This document shows, one piece after another, positions 1-10,100 of a stretch of DNA of 64,000 bases. The notes beneath the pieces are model-generated. The model had not been told where the DNA came from. It searched no databases and saw only the letters and a list, made by a program, of their open reading frames with translations. The DNA is from Nocardia lijiangensis NBRC 108240 (lineage in GTDB: Bacteria > Actinomycetota > Actinomycetes > Mycobacteriales > Mycobacteriaceae), in the NCBI RefSeq assembly GCF_001613045.1, contig NZ_BDBP01000002.1, positions 62,001 through 126,000 on the forward strand. Reading direction: 5' to 3'. The number at the start of each line of letters is the position of its first letter. The stretch's first letter is position 1. The position numbers were made by a program, and so were the translations under genes.

Positions 1-110
1 GACGATATGTCGCCGTGGTGGTCACCCGCTTTTCCGTCACCTCGAGGTCCGCGACACCGCTGTACCAGCGGGCCGCCGCTCAGTACGCGATCCTTGCGAA
101 GAGTGAGTGA
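1..110 (+). CDS. C-terminal end of a lipoprotein-family paralog (5' truncated)
   Basis: The frame beginning at base 3 is open from the window edge to a TGA at 108-110. It ends in RYVAVVV...LYQRAAAQYAILAKSE. The two complete genes that follow end almost the same way (DRYVAEI...VYQRVAAQYKILASGE and DRYTVQA...VHQIISAQYALLTHN). This is therefore the 3' end of a third tandem member of the same secreted lipoprotein family. Only about 35 codons are visible. The stop lies 7 nt before the next gene's ATG, so the three are probably cotranscribed. Function is unknown. Confidence 0.72.
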   Translation, partial: RYVAVVVTRFSVTSRSATPLYQRAAAQYAILAKSE

Positions 111-117
111 GTGCGCC

Positions 118-1317
118 ATGAGAATTCGCCCCATACTGTGCGTCCTGGCTATCACACTTGTTGCCTCCGTAGGTTGTGGCAGCGACCAGGGACCGTCGAA
201 TGCGTCGAAATATGATGTCTCCCAGCTTGATTCAGGGAACTATCCAACGACTCCACGCGACCCGGAAAAAGCACGGACCGATAAGAGTGGACGTTTGCTC
301 GAAGCGGCGCGCATCGGCGCCGTGGTGCCGCTGGCCGCGGATGTCGATGGCAAATTCGCGTTCAAGACGACGATCTACATCGACCGGCGCCTTACCCCCG
401 ATTTCATCCCGCGCGATATCAACGGCGCCAACACACCCGACGAATTCAACAGCATGGCACCCGGTTTCGTGGCCGGCTGGTACACGCGCGGACAGCGTCG
501 CCAGGGGATCGCGCTCGGCCGCGCACTCGATATGCACACCCTGCGGTTCGAGACCGCCGATCAGGCCCGCGCGGCGGCCGACCGGATCGCCGACAGGCTG
601 GACGAGAACGCGCCCGGCGACCGAGTGGCCATCCCCGGATTTTCTAGCGCCCGAGGCAAGTGGTCACTCGGAAAGCGCCGCTTGGAAGCCTTGCTGGCCC
701 AGGATGCTTTGTTGTTGATGGTGCGAGTAGAGGATCCGGTCAGTGAGCCCGCGGACCCCGCGCCGCTCTCGGAGCTGGCGCAGCGCGCCTTCACAAAGAT
801 GCTCGACGGGTTGAAGAACTACACACCGACGCCGCTGGATCAGCTCAACTCTCTTCCTATCGACGTCGACGGGATGCTGCGGCGCACGCTGCCGCTGGAA
901 GACAAGAGCCAGTTCACCGCGAATACCGATCCCTCGATGGTGCTCACGAGGCAGGCATGGCTGCACGCTGCCTACCAGCCCAACCTCGTGAAGGCGGCTT
1001 ACGCCGACGCAGGTGTCGATCTGGTCGGCGTCTCCGGAGGCAACCTCTATCGCACCCGCGATTTCGCGAGTAGTGAACGATTGATAGCCGCTCTCAACGG
1101 ACAAGACTCCAGCAAGTACAAGGCGATCGACAGTCCGCCGAACATGCCGGGCGTCCAATGCTTCGACCGTCGAAATCCGAAGGACTCCAGCAGCCGGTAC
1201 CCGCCACAATGCTATTTCGCCTATGACCGGTATGTCGCCGAAATCAGCGGCGACAATCCGCAGCACGTGTACCAGCGCGTCGCCGCGCAGTACAAGATTC
1301 TGGCGAGCGGGGAGTAG
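118..1317 (+). CDS. Putative lipoprotein, family of unknown function (paralog 2)
   Basis: A 399-residue protein. I chose the ATG at 118 because it gives a clean signal peptide (basic MRIR, hydrophobic stretch, then SVGC with lipidated Cys20); the longer in-frame extension has no secretion signal. The mature protein begins with a Ser/Asp/Asn-rich linker and the motif DVSQLDSGNYPTTP, shared with the next gene (DLSKLDVGNYQTEP). The C-terminus (YQRVAAQYKILAS) is also shared with both neighbours. It is probably anchored on the outer face of the cytoplasmic membrane. I recognise the family only as an actinomycete lipoprotein family of unknown function. The tandem arrangement indicates local duplication. 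It lies upstream of a Ser/Thr kinase and an ESX locus, but no functional link can be shown from sequence. Confidence 0.8.
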   Translation: MRIRPILCVLAITLVASVGCGSDQGPSNASKYDVSQLDSGNYPTTPRDPEKARTDKSGRLLEAARIGAVVPLAADVDGKFAFKTTIYIDRRLTPDFIPRDINGANTPDEFNSMAPGFVAGWYTRGQRRQGIALGRALDMHTLRFETADQARAAADRIADRLDENAPGDRVAIPGFSSARGKWSLGKRRLEALLAQDALLLMVRVEDPVSEPADPAPLSELAQRAFTKMLDGLKNYTPTPLDQLNSLPIDVDGMLRRTLPLEDKSQFTANTDPSMVLTRQAWLHAAYQPNLVKAAYADAGVDLVGVSGGNLYRTRDFASSERLIAALNGQDSSKYKAIDSPPNMPGVQCFDRRNPKDSSSRYPPQCYFAYDRYVAEISGDNPQHVYQRVAAQYKILASGE

Positions 1318-1388
1318 GCGATGCGCGCAGACAGAGATCGCCGCAGCGCCGTGGCTCCCCGCAAAACCATCCAGGGGAAGGGGGCGGC

Positions 1389-2606
1389 GTGCACGTCGTC
1401 GTGAGATCAGTGGTTCGCGCCGCCGTGGCCATGCTGACCTGCGGGGCCCTTGCCGCCGGAGTCGGTGCCTGCGGTTCCCAGGTGTCCGGCACACCCACCC
1501 GCGTGCAGGCGGACCTGTCCAAGCTCGACGTCGGTAACTACCAGACCGAACCCAAGGTCATCGGCACCGCCAAGAACGAGAGGCAGGCCCGTGCCCGGGA
1601 GGCGCAGCGGCTCGCCGACTACGTCGCACTGCCCTTCGAAGCCGACCCGGCCTACGTCGTGGACGCTTGGTTCATCCAGCCGCACATCGTGCTGAACCGG
1701 AAGGCATTGGGCAGCCTGGTCATCAACGACACCTTCGATGACGTCGCCAAGGACCTCGTCGCGGGGTGGGTCAACTCCTGGTCCACCGGCGGTGGGCCGG
1801 ACGCACCCCGCCGAACGATGAACATTGCGGTACTGATGTTCCCGGACGCGAACATCGCAAAGGCCGTCGGCCCGGAGCTCGAACACGACGACTTCACGTA
1901 TAACCGTGACAACGAGCCCGTTCAGATCACGAAACATCCTGATACAACCGCACATTGGCGGCCAGGCGTGTCGTCGATCGGCTCCTGGACCGTGCACGAC
2001 CGGTATGTGATCTTCATAAAGGTCGCGGACGACACCACGGCACCCGATCTGTCTTCCCTCGTCGGGCATGTCGAGCGCATGTTGGACGTGCAGATCCCGC
2101 TGCTCGCGAAGTTCAAGCCGACTCCCGCTACCGAGTTGTCCCGGATCCCGCTCGACCCTGAAGGATTGCTCGGACGCACGCTGCCGAGCCATCCCGAGAG
2201 GCCGCACCGCGCCGAACCGGATGGCACATACAGCGGTCGCGGCGCTGCGACGCTGATCAGCGGCACGGACCTTCTCGATGAGTTCGGCAGGGCCGAAGTG
2301 GATCTCGTATCCTTCGGCGACGCGGTCGTGTTCCGCAGTCGTACCCGCAAGGGCGCAGAGGTCCTATGGGAGGTCTGGCAGCCTTCGAAGCACTTGGAAT
2401 CGGATGAAGTACTGCTCTCCGCGCCCCGCGGGGTCGGTGACCGAGCCGAGTGCTATTCGGAAGCTCCCAAGGAGGGGTCGACCCTGACACCGATGAATTT
2501 CTGCGTGCTACAGGTCGATCGGTACACCGTGCAGGCGTATGGCAAACAGCTGCAAGACGTGCATCAGATCATCTCCGCGCAATACGCCCTGCTGACTCAC
2601 AACTGA
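1389..2606 (+). CDS. Putative lipoprotein, family of unknown function (paralog 3)
   Basis: A 405-residue paralog of the preceding gene. The GTG start at 1389 follows a strong purine tract (AGGGGAAGGGGG). The signal peptide ends in a good lipobox, VGAC, with Cys28. Shared features are the post-signal motif SKLDVGNYQTEP, an Arg/Ala-rich segment around residues 60-75, a central region ending in FKPTPATELSRIPLDPEGLLGRT (compare YTPTPLDQLNSLPIDVDGMLRRT in the neighbour), paired cysteines near the C-terminus, and the end motif ISAQYALL. The protein is predicted to be surface-anchored. Sequence between the shared blocks has diverged, which suggests an old duplication. Function is unknown. Confidence 0.8.
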   Translation: MHVVVRSVVRAAVAMLTCGALAAGVGACGSQVSGTPTRVQADLSKLDVGNYQTEPKVIGTAKNERQARAREAQRLADYVALPFEADPAYVVDAWFIQPHIVLNRKALGSLVINDTFDDVAKDLVAGWVNSWSTGGGPDAPRRTMNIAVLMFPDANIAKAVGPELEHDDFTYNRDNEPVQITKHPDTTAHWRPGVSSIGSWTVHDRYVIFIKVADDTTAPDLSSLVGHVERMLDVQIPLLAKFKPTPATELSRIPLDPEGLLGRTLPSHPERPHRAEPDGTYSGRGAATLISGTDLLDEFGRAEVDLVSFGDAVVFRSRTRKGAEVLWEVWQPSKHLESDEVLLSAPRGVGDRAECYSEAPKEGSTLTPMNFCVLQVDRYTVQAYGKQLQDVHQIISAQYALLTHN

Positions 2607-2774
2607 TCCGTGCCGGGTTGCAACCACGTCATCGGCAAACCCGGCGGCTGGCCGCGCATCGTCGCCACCGTGCCGCCGGGGATCGTGACGAGAGTCGAAT
2701 ACCAGCACCAGGCTTGCTAGATTTCTGCGGAAGGCTCGTGTGTCCGGGCGTTCGGCATCGTGGAGGAGGAACGA

Positions 2775-4421
2775 ATGGCGTTGCGGCCCGGCGCAGTCGT
2801 GGGTGGTTACCGGGTGATCCAGACACTCGGCAGCGGCGGCATGGGCACCGTCTACCTCGCGCAGAATCCCATCCTGCCCCGCCGTGACGCGTTGAAAGTT
2901 CTGAGTGCCGAGCTCTCCACCGACGACGAATTCCGCGCCCGATTCGAACGAGAAGCGAATCTTGCGGCTGGGCTGGACCATCCCAACATCGTCGCCGTCT
3001 ACAACCGCGGCGAAGAGACCGGCCAGCTCTGGATCGCCATGCAGTACGTCGATGGCACCGACGCGGCCGAGGAGGCGAAGAAGGGGCCATCGGTCATGAC
3101 GCCGCAGCGCGCGCTGCGCATCATCTCCGAAGTCGGCAAAGGTCTCGACTACGCGCACCGGCGCGGACTCCTGCACCGCGATGTGAAGCCCGCCAACTTC
3201 TTGCTCTCGGCCGCGGACGAGGGCGACGAGGAGCGGGTCCTGCTGACCGACTTCGGCGTGGCCAAGTCCGCCGAGGATGGCCAAGACCTCACGGCGACAG
3301 GCAATTTCATGGCCACGGTTGCCTACGCCTCGCCCGAGCAGCTCGTCGGCGACAGGCTGGACCACCGCTCCGATATCTACAGCCTCGGCTGCGCGTTCTA
3401 TCGACTGCTCACCGGACAGAATCCTTACCCATCGACCATGCCCGCCGTGGTCATGATGGGACATCTGCACGAGGCTCCTCCGAAACTGAGCGCCGCCCGT
3501 CCCGGCCTCCCGGCCGCGCTCGACGGGGTCATCGAAAAGGTACTGGCAAAGGATCCGGCCCACCGCTACGCGACCTGCCGCGAGTTCGTCCAAGACGCCG
3601 AGGCCGCGCTCTTCGGCGCGCCGCAGTTCCGAGCACCCGGGCCCGCGCATCTGACGGACCCGCGCGCCTACACCGCGCCACACCTGACACACGGCACGGA
3701 CCCACGGGCCTACACCGCGCCACACCCGACACACGGCACGGACCCGCGCGCATACACCGCACCCACGATGCCGACGTATTCGACCGAAACACGGGCGCCG
3801 ATGGCGACTTTCGGACCGGGCCCGGACGCAACCGATCAGAGCAACGTGGCGACCGCGCGGAATGGTCACCAGCCGGGCAGTTCCCGCCTTCGTAAGCTTC
3901 TCGTGCCGGGAATCGTCGCCTTGGTGGCGGCTATCGCCGTCGCTACCGGCACCTTCTTCCTCACCAGGCCCGACGCCGGCGCGACCGGCGATCAGCTGGC
4001 CGCGGTTCGCCAGGACAACCCCCAGTTCAGCGGAAAATCCGTGATCGCGTTCAACTACGGGGACGCCGCCCTGTCGGCTGTGCTGAACCCCAGTTCGCAG
4101 GCGAAGTTTCTGCAGGACATCGGCTTCCGTTACAGCGACAAGTACAAGGCGGTAGGCGACGAGAAGTCTCCTCGGCCGCTCTCGTCGTCCGGGTACTCGA
4201 TCGACATCGATTCCGAGGTCGTCATCGTGCTGCGCACGGACAGCGAGGCAGGCAACGGCGGACTCCGTGGTCTGCCGAGCGCCGTCATGAACAGCCGGGC
4301 GAAGATCGTCGTCGTGGACGATCTCGCGACGGTCCAGGCCTTCCAAGTATGGACCGACCAGTCCACCTCCGTCCTCGTCGACAAGATGGTTCCGATCATC
4401 GCGAAGACCGTTACCAGCTAG
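2775..4421 (+). CDS. Transmembrane Ser/Thr protein kinase (PknB-like catalytic domain)
   Basis: A 548-residue receptor-type kinase. The ATG at 2775 sits 7 nt after GGAGGA; a GTG 15 nt upstream is in frame but overlaps this ribosome site. The catalytic domain spans about residues 10-275: Gly-rich loop GSGGMGTVY (19-27), ATP-anchoring Lys41 in ALKVL, catalytic loop HRDVKPAN (Asp136), DFG at 159-161, and ASPEQ after a Thr/Ser-rich activation segment suited to autophosphorylation. A linker carries three copies of a 14-residue DPRAYTAP repeat. One membrane helix lies at about 375-398, followed by an extracytoplasmic domain of about 150 residues. That domain has no PASTA repeats and I do not recognise it, so the signal sensed is unknown. 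The gene lies 404 bp upstream of two WXG100 genes. Confidence 0.93.
   Translation: MALRPGAVVGGYRVIQTLGSGGMGTVYLAQNPILPRRDALKVLSAELSTDDEFRARFEREANLAAGLDHPNIVAVYNRGEETGQLWIAMQYVDGTDAAEEAKKGPSVMTPQRALRIISEVGKGLDYAHRRGLLHRDVKPANFLLSAADEGDEERVLLTDFGVAKSAEDGQDLTATGNFMATVAYASPEQLVGDRLDHRSDIYSLGCAFYRLLTGQNPYPSTMPAVVMMGHLHEAPPKLSAARPGLPAALDGVIEKVLAKDPAHRYATCREFVQDAEAALFGAPQFRAPGPAHLTDPRAYTAPHLTHGTDPRAYTAPHPTHGTDPRAYTAPTMPTYSTETRAPMATFGPGPDATDQSNVATARNGHQPGSSRLRKLLVPGIVALVAAIAVATGTFFLTRPDAGATGDQLAAVRQDNPQFSGKSVIAFNYGDAALSAVLNPSSQAKFLQDIGFRYSDKYKAVGDEKSPRPLSSSGYSIDIDSEVVIVLRTDSEAGNGGLRGLPSAVMNSRAKIVVVDDLATVQAFQVWTDQSTSVLVDKMVPIIAKTVTS
3657..3782 (+). repeat. In-frame 42-bp tandem repeat in the kinase linker
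   Basis: Three copies of a 42-bp unit encode DPRAYTAPHLTHGT, DPRAYTAPHPTHGT and a diverged third copy starting DPRAYTAPTMP. The repeat lies between the catalytic domain and the membrane helix. Each unit holds Tyr and several Thr residues that could be phosphorylated. Near-identity at DNA level suggests recent expansion and possible length variation between strains. Confidence 0.85.
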
Positions 4422-4825
4422 TCGATCTTCGCTGGTCATCCGGCCGTGCCACACTTGCTCGGACACGCGATGTTTCGGCATTCCCGTCACCGAGCCTGCT
4501 AGCGCTATCAGAACCCATTGGGTAGGGTGATCCCAGCCAGCCCACTCGCCGGTTCAGGTGGTACCGAGCAGGGGGAAGGAGGGGAGAGAGCGCTGGCGGC
4601 GACCGACGTGACGGCACCGCGGTCCGAGATGTCCGGGGGGATCTCATCAAGGCCCTCCGTCCACGGTGCGGCCAGTCGATAACGCGTGACGATGCGCAGG
4701 GAACGATCCACCAAAATTCTTTACACAGGGTGGGAACCGATCGGACCCGCGGCGCGTCCAATCAGATGAACAGGTCAGCTGGGCACCTGCAACGTTGACC
4801 AAGTACACACACAGGAGGAGCCGCA
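4422..4825. other. 404-bp intergenic region before the WXG100 pair
   Basis: No convincing gene in either direction; the short ORFs lack a good ribosome site and have no recognisable content. It must contain the promoter for the two WXG100 genes. An AT-richer patch (AAAATTCTTTACACAGG, about 4713-4729) is the likeliest promoter area, but no clear -35/-10 pair is visible. AGGAGG at 4812-4817 is the ribosome site of the first WXG100 gene. Confidence 0.5.
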
Positions 4826-5161
4826 ATGGCGGAAGCAGGCAATCTCGATGCTAGCCCCGAGCTGATCGCCCAGAAGGCGAAGGAGTTTCAGGAGCAGCAC
4901 AGCAACCTGATGGCGGCCATCCGGACGCTGAAGGCCGATGAGGACGCCGTCACCAACGGCGCCAACTGGAAGGGCCAGGCCCGTGATGCGTTCAACGCAT
5001 TCATGGAGCGCTACTACTTCCAGGCCGACAAGCTGAACGACAAGCTGATGGAGACTTCGGAGAAGCTCATCAAGGCGGGTTCGTCGTTCGCCGATCAGGA
5101 CACCGACTTCGCCTCGAAGGTTCAGGCTCAGGTTTCCAGCCTGGACCTGCCCGCGGTCTAA
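4826..5161 (+). CDS. WXG100-family secreted protein (Esx-type), first of pair
   Basis: A 111-residue protein with the helix-turn-helix plan of WXG100 proteins; the turn motif is WKG at residues 48-50. It has no Sec signal, as expected for a type VII substrate, and no cysteine. AGGAGG lies 9 nt before the ATG. It is followed 34 nt later by a second WXG100 gene, so the two proteins probably fold as an EsxA/EsxB-type heterodimer exported by ESX locus A (EccC at 7120-11163). The likely mycobacterial counterparts are EsxT/EsxU of ESX-4, judged by gene context rather than alignment. The protein is somewhat longer than the usual 95-105 residues because of extra N-terminal and C-terminal tails. Confidence 0.9.
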   Translation: MAEAGNLDASPELIAQKAKEFQEQHSNLMAAIRTLKADEDAVTNGANWKGQARDAFNAFMERYYFQADKLNDKLMETSEKLIKAGSSFADQDTDFASKVQAQVSSLDLPAV

Positions 5162-5195
5162 TCGGCCAACACTCGGAAACAAAGGAGCCTGAATT

Positions 5196-5486
5196 ATGTC
5201 GCAGCAAATCTCCGCTAATTTCGGTGGCGTCGAGGACGGTGCCCGCCAGATCATCAAGCGTGCCGAAGGCATTCGCGACGAGCTGGTGCAGTTCCACAAG
5301 AAGGTCGAAGAGTTCGTCACCACCAACTGGAAGGGTGCGACGAACGAGGCGTTCGCTCAGATGCAGCGCACCTGGGACCAGAACGTCGACCAGTTGAACA
5401 CCACCCTGGTCGGAGCGGGTCAGCTCGTCAGCTCCGGTAACTCCGAGCTGCAGGGCACCGACTCCGCGCTCGCGAACCTCTTCTGA
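5196..5486 (+). CDS. WXG100-family secreted protein (Esx-type), second of pair
   Basis: A 96-residue WXG100 protein with WKG at residues 45-47 between two predicted helices. AAAGGAG precedes the ATG by 8 nt. It is the probable partner of the preceding gene and the last gene of the transcript, since a strong hairpin follows 22 bp after the stop. It ends in LANLF with no obvious YxxxD/E tail, so the export signal may be carried by the partner or formed by the dimer. It is predicted to act outside the cell or in the cell envelope. Confidence 0.9.
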   Translation: MSQQISANFGGVEDGARQIIKRAEGIRDELVQFHKKVEEFVTTNWKGATNEAFAQMQRTWDQNVDQLNTTLVGAGQLVSSGNSELQGTDSALANLF

Positions 5487-5508
5487 GTTCGACCGGATCG
5501 ACTCGAAC

Positions 5509-5544
5509 AATTCGGGCCCCCAGCCTTTGCTGGGGGCCCGAATT
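5509..5544 (+). terminator. Perfect 16-bp hairpin terminator after the WXG100 pair
   Basis: AATTCGGGCCCCCAGC and its exact complement flank a 4-nt CTTT loop. ATTTGT follows on the plus strand. It lies between the plus-strand WXG100 genes and the convergent minus-strand gene that ends at 5678, so it may act in both directions. Confidence 0.9.
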
Positions 5545-5677
5545 ATTTGTGCCACACGAAGAATTGAGTCAGCCGAAGCCACTGTCCCCGACAACACTCT
5601 CCCGCCACCGTGCTATCAGCTCTGACCCCGACACGTCGGCGGCACTACGCCGCAATAGACAGGGCGGAGCAACGCAC

Positions 5678-7120
5678 TCAAGGAACCACATGCACCGTCG
5701 ACGCGAAGTTCTCACAAGTCGGCTCGAATCCATCCCACCCGTTGCCCACATACTGGCAGCCGATGCTGACCTGGATTCCATGCTCCACCAGCACATGCCA
5801 CTGCACCGTGGAACCTTCCGGCCGTTCAACGTAAGCGAGGCCGGAGCGGCCGCCGAAGACCACGTCGCGGCGGAGGTCGCCCATGGAAGGCTTCTGTTTC
5901 ATCTGGGCTTCGAGGTTGGCGGCGATCTGTTCGTAGCCGGCGTCGGGGGCGACCGGGGTTTGGATGAGGGTCATGCGGAAGCGGGCGCCGTCCTGCGGGG
6001 ATAGGTCGACGCGGCTGCTTTGGCCGGATGGTGGCGCGAGGCGCCAGCCGTCGGGCACCTTGAAACGGATGCGGCCCACGGTTTCCTGCGGTCCTGGCGA
6101 GTCCGTCGGGGGCGGCCCCGGGATGGGCTTGACGGTCGTCGGTGCGGGCGGTGCCGTGGTGGACGGCTGGGCCGCGGCTGCGGGCTCGCCGGAACCGCCC
6201 GACACGACGATGCCGCCGACGACGACCGCGGCCACCACGGCTACCGCGGCGACGCCCGCGAGGACGTATTTGGCGATGGGACGATCCGGCGCCTGGGCGG
6301 CTGCACGTTCGCGCAGCGGCTGCAGCCATTCGTTGGAGGGCAGGGCCGGGGCTGCCTCGGGGCGGTACTCCGGTTCCTGGTTCGCCCCTCGCACGAGTTC
6401 GCCCCCGGAGACCGGGCGCAGTTCGGCGTCGGGGCCGCAGGTTTGTTGCATCACGGCGCCGATGAGGTCGAGCTTGGCCGGATCGGAAGCGCCCACGGCC
6501 TGAACGACATCCGCCGGGCGGCCGTCGAGGAGGCGGGTGATCAGAGCGGCCAGGGTGTCGATTGCTCGCTGGTCGGCACCGAGGTCGGCGAAGGCGAGAT
6601 TCGGTTCGTGCTCGCAGGATTCGACGTTCACGCCGAGGTGGCTGCGCGTCACCGCGGTGGCGGTGGTGCTGATCGCGCCGAATTCCAGCACGACGGTGCG
6701 GCGGCTGCGCGAGGTGCCCTCATCGGCGGCGACCGCGCGCGCGGCCATGTCCTCGAACGCCACGTCGTGCGCGAAGCGGCGCGCGGCGGTGTCCAGCAGG
6801 GCGCGGCGGCGGCCGCCCCATTCCGTCGGGCAGACGAGGGTGATGCGTTCGCAGGGGACGCCGACGCCGAGGTTCTCCAACGCCGTGCCGAAGACCGCGG
6901 CCAACGACTCCGGGACACCGGGGACGCGCGGCAGCAGCGCGATGCGCTCCGCGGGCACGAATTGGACCGCGGAGCTGACCTGGGTCGGCGGGTTCAGTGA
7001 CTCGCCGACGATCAGATTTCCGTTGCTGCCCAACACCACCGAGGGCGGCGCGTCCCAGTGCGTGGCCGGGCCGCGCGCCCAGATGCGGGTATCCGTCAGG
7101 ACCAGGTCGACCGTCGACAT
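5678..7120 (-). CDS. Type VII secretion-associated protein, Rv3446c-like
   Basis: A 480-residue protein. Its ATG overlaps the TGA of eccC by one base (TGATG), which fixes the start and implies translational coupling. Residues 1-270 form a domain with an actin/Hsp70-like flavour (early VVLGSNGNLIVGE; VVLEFGAISTTATAV in the middle). Then come a single membrane helix (YVLAGVAAVAVVAAVVVGG), a Pro/Thr-rich linker, and an external C-terminal domain of about 130 residues typical of the Rv3446c C-terminal family. In mycobacterial ESX-4 the homologous gene sits directly after eccC, as here. Its exact role is unknown; it is predicted to be an inner-membrane accessory of the ESX apparatus. Confidence 0.85.
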   Translation of the reverse strand: MSTVDLVLTDTRIWARGPATHWDAPPSVVLGSNGNLIVGESLNPPTQVSSAVQFVPAERIALLPRVPGVPESLAAVFGTALENLGVGVPCERITLVCPTEWGGRRRALLDTAARRFAHDVAFEDMAARAVAADEGTSRSRRTVVLEFGAISTTATAVTRSHLGVNVESCEHEPNLAFADLGADQRAIDTLAALITRLLDGRPADVVQAVGASDPAKLDLIGAVMQQTCGPDAELRPVSGGELVRGANQEPEYRPEAAPALPSNEWLQPLRERAAAQAPDRPIAKYVLAGVAAVAVVAAVVVGGIVVSGGSGEPAAAAQPSTTAPPAPTTVKPIPGPPPTDSPGPQETVGRIRFKVPDGWRLAPPSGQSSRVDLSPQDGARFRMTLIQTPVAPDAGYEQIAANLEAQMKQKPSMGDLRRDVVFGGRSGLAYVERPEGSTVQWHVLVEHGIQVSIGCQYVGNGWDGFEPTCENFASTVHVVP

Positions 7121-10100
7121 CACTCGGCCGCCGGCATCCATGCCAGCTGGATCAGCCCCTGCGCGCTACGGGTGATGAACGTACCGCGGCCCGGCGGCAG
7201 CGGGCTCGGCCGGACCGTGCCCATCAGCACGCCCTCGTCCTTCGGGCAGCTCATGATCAGACCGGCCGAACCGAGATCCTTCATGCGCGCCATGGTGGCC
7301 TCGTACATGGCCCGGCTGGCGCCGCCCGCGCGGCGCGCGACGATCAGGTGGAAGCCGAGATCGCGGGCGTGCGGGAGGTGTTCGACGAGGGCCGAGACCG
7401 GGTTGCCCATGGAGGTGGCCACCAGGTCGTAGTCGTCGACGATCACATACAGTTCCGGTCCGCTCCACCAGGACCTTTCGCGCAGCTGCTGCGGCGTGAC
7501 GTCCGGGCCCGGCGTGCGCTGGGCCACGTAGGCGGCCAGGTCGGTCATGTTCTGCGTGAACTGCGGTGCGGTGGAACCGTATCCGGCGAGGTAGCCGTCG
7601 GGCACCAGGCCGAGCATGGTGCGCCGGTAGTCGCCGAGGATGAAGCGGGCCTCGTTCGGCGAGTTGCTGGCGGCGATGCCCTCGATGATCGAGCGCAGCA
7701 GCGTCGTCTTGCCCGACTCGGTGTCGCCGATGATGACGAAGTGCGGGCTCTCGTTGAAGTCGATGTAGACCGGCGCGAGCTCGGATTCGTTGATGCCGAG
7801 GGGGATTCGCATGTTCTTGACGCCCGCGTTGAGCTGCGAGGGCCAATTCCCGGCCAGGTGCAGCAGCTGTTCGCGCGGCAGCACCTCGGGCAGCATGCGC
7901 GCGGCGGGCGCGTGCCTGCCCGGGGTCAGGCGCGCGATGGTCGCGACGGCGTCGGCGACAGCCTGGCCGAGCGTGGTCGGGTCGGCGCTGCCGTCGATGC
8001 GCGGCAGACCGGTCAGCATGTGCAGGCAGTCCGGCGTCATACCGCGGCCGGGGCGGCCCATCGGGACCAGCGCCGCGAACTTGCGGCCGAGGTCGGAGTC
8101 CATCGGGTCACCGAGCCGCAGCTCGATGCGGGTACCGATCTGGTCCTTGAGTGCGGGACGGGCCTCGGCCCAGCGGGCCAGCGCGATGATGACGTGCACA
8201 CCATACGAAAGGCCTTGCACCGCAAGGTTCATGATCGGCTGCTCGAGCGGATCGAAATCCTGGCGGATCGAGCCGAAGCCGTCGATCACCAGGAAGACGT
8301 CGCCGAACGGGTCGTCATGCGCGCCCGCGGCGGCGGGGCTGCTGGACGGATCCATCGAACGCAGGCGGCGGAACTCCGCCATCGACTCGATACCGAGCTG
8401 GCGGAAGCGGGCCTCGCGCTGGCGGACGATGGTGGTCATCTCGGCGATGGTGCGCCGGACCTTGTCCTCGTCCAAACGGCTTGCCACCGAACCGACGTGC
8501 GGCAGCCCCTCCAGGCTGGCCAAGGTACCGCCACCGAAATCGAGGCAGTAGAACTGCACCTGCTCGGCGGTGTGCGTCATGGACATCGCCATGATCATTG
8601 TGCGCAGCGCGGTCGACTTACCGGACTGCGGACCGCCGACCACCGCGACGTTGCCTCGGGAACCGGAGAGATCCACGACCAAGGGATCGCGGCGCTGGTC
8701 GTACGGGCGGTCGACGATGCCGATCGGCGCGCGCAGGGTCGCCACAGCCGAGTATTCGCCGGTGAGGATCGAGCGCGGAATGAGCTGATCCAGCGACGAC
8801 GCCTCCTCCAGCGGCGGCAGCCAGATCTCGTGCGCCGGACGGCCGTGCCCGCGGATGCGCGAGACGAGCATGTTGACGTTCGAGATCTGCTCGCCCTCTT
8901 CGGTGCGGTGCTCCTCCGGCTCGTGACCGGCCTGGGTGGGCAGCGGCACCCGGTCGATGGGGCGGAAGTCCACGTGATGGGCGGTGAAAGCCCGCGCCTT
9001 CACGTCGATCTCGCCGCCCGCGACACCGGCCTGGGTTACCTCGCGCTGCGAGCCGCCGCCGACGTATGGGCCGGAGACGTAGGAGGCCTGGAAGCGCTGG
9101 ATCTCACCGGAGTCGGACTTCAGGTAACCGCCACCGGGGCTGTTGGGCAGGTTGTAAGCGTCGGGCACGCCGAGCACCTGACGGGATTCGTTGGCGGAGA
9201 ACGTCTTCAGACCGATCCGGTAGGACAGGTGGCTCTCAAGGCCCTTCAGCTTGCCCTCTTCCAGGCGCTGCGAGGCGAGCAGCAGGTGCACGTGCAGCGA
9301 GCGGCCGAGGCGACCGATCATCACGAACAACTCGGCGAAATCGGGGTGCTGAGTGAGCAGTTCGGAGAACTCGTCGAGCACCACGAAAAGCGCGGGCAGC
9401 GGGTCCAGGTCGGCGCCCGCCGCGCGAGCCTTCTCGTACTCCGAGACGTTGGCGAAGTTGCCCGCTTGGCGCAGCACTTCCTGGCGACGGTTCATCTCGC
9501 CGGCCAGCGCGTCCTTCATACGGTCGACGAGGTCGGCTTCGTCTTCGAGGTTCGTGATGACAGCCGCGACGTGCGGCACGCCGTCCAGACCGAGGAAGGT
9601 CGCACCACCCTTGAAGTCGACGAGCACCAGGTTGAGCTGGTCGGGCGAGTGGGTGGCCAGCAGGCTGAGCACCAGGGTGCGCAGGAACTCGGACTTACCA
9701 GAGCCGGTCGCGCCGATGCACAGGCCGTGCGGTCCCATGCCGTTCTCGGCGGCTTCCTTGATGTCGAGTTCGATCGGCAGTCCCGCGGCGTCGAGGCCGA
9801 ACGCGACGCGCAGGCGTTCCCGGCCGTAGCGGGGCCGCCACGCGCTCTCCGGGTTGAACGAGCCGATGTCGCCGAGGCTCATCAATTGCGCCCAGCTCGA
9901 GATGACCTCGGTGTCTTCGGTTTCCACGTCACTGCTGCGCTGGGTGGCGGCGCGATACGGCGCGAGCCGGCGCGCGGCCTGCTGCGCCTCGTGCGCGCTG
10001 ATCCGGTCGATGAGCGCGAACCGCTCCTGGTTGCCGGTGGCGCCACGGCCGACACATTCGCCGTTCTCGACGACCATCTTGATGCCGCGCGAAACCGCCA

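Noticed and set aside
1321..1404. 27-codon ORF between the two lipoprotein genes, with GGGGAG before its ATG
   Set aside because: It has a plausible ribosome site but no similarity to the other leaders, overlaps the next start by 16 nt out of frame, and has no other support.
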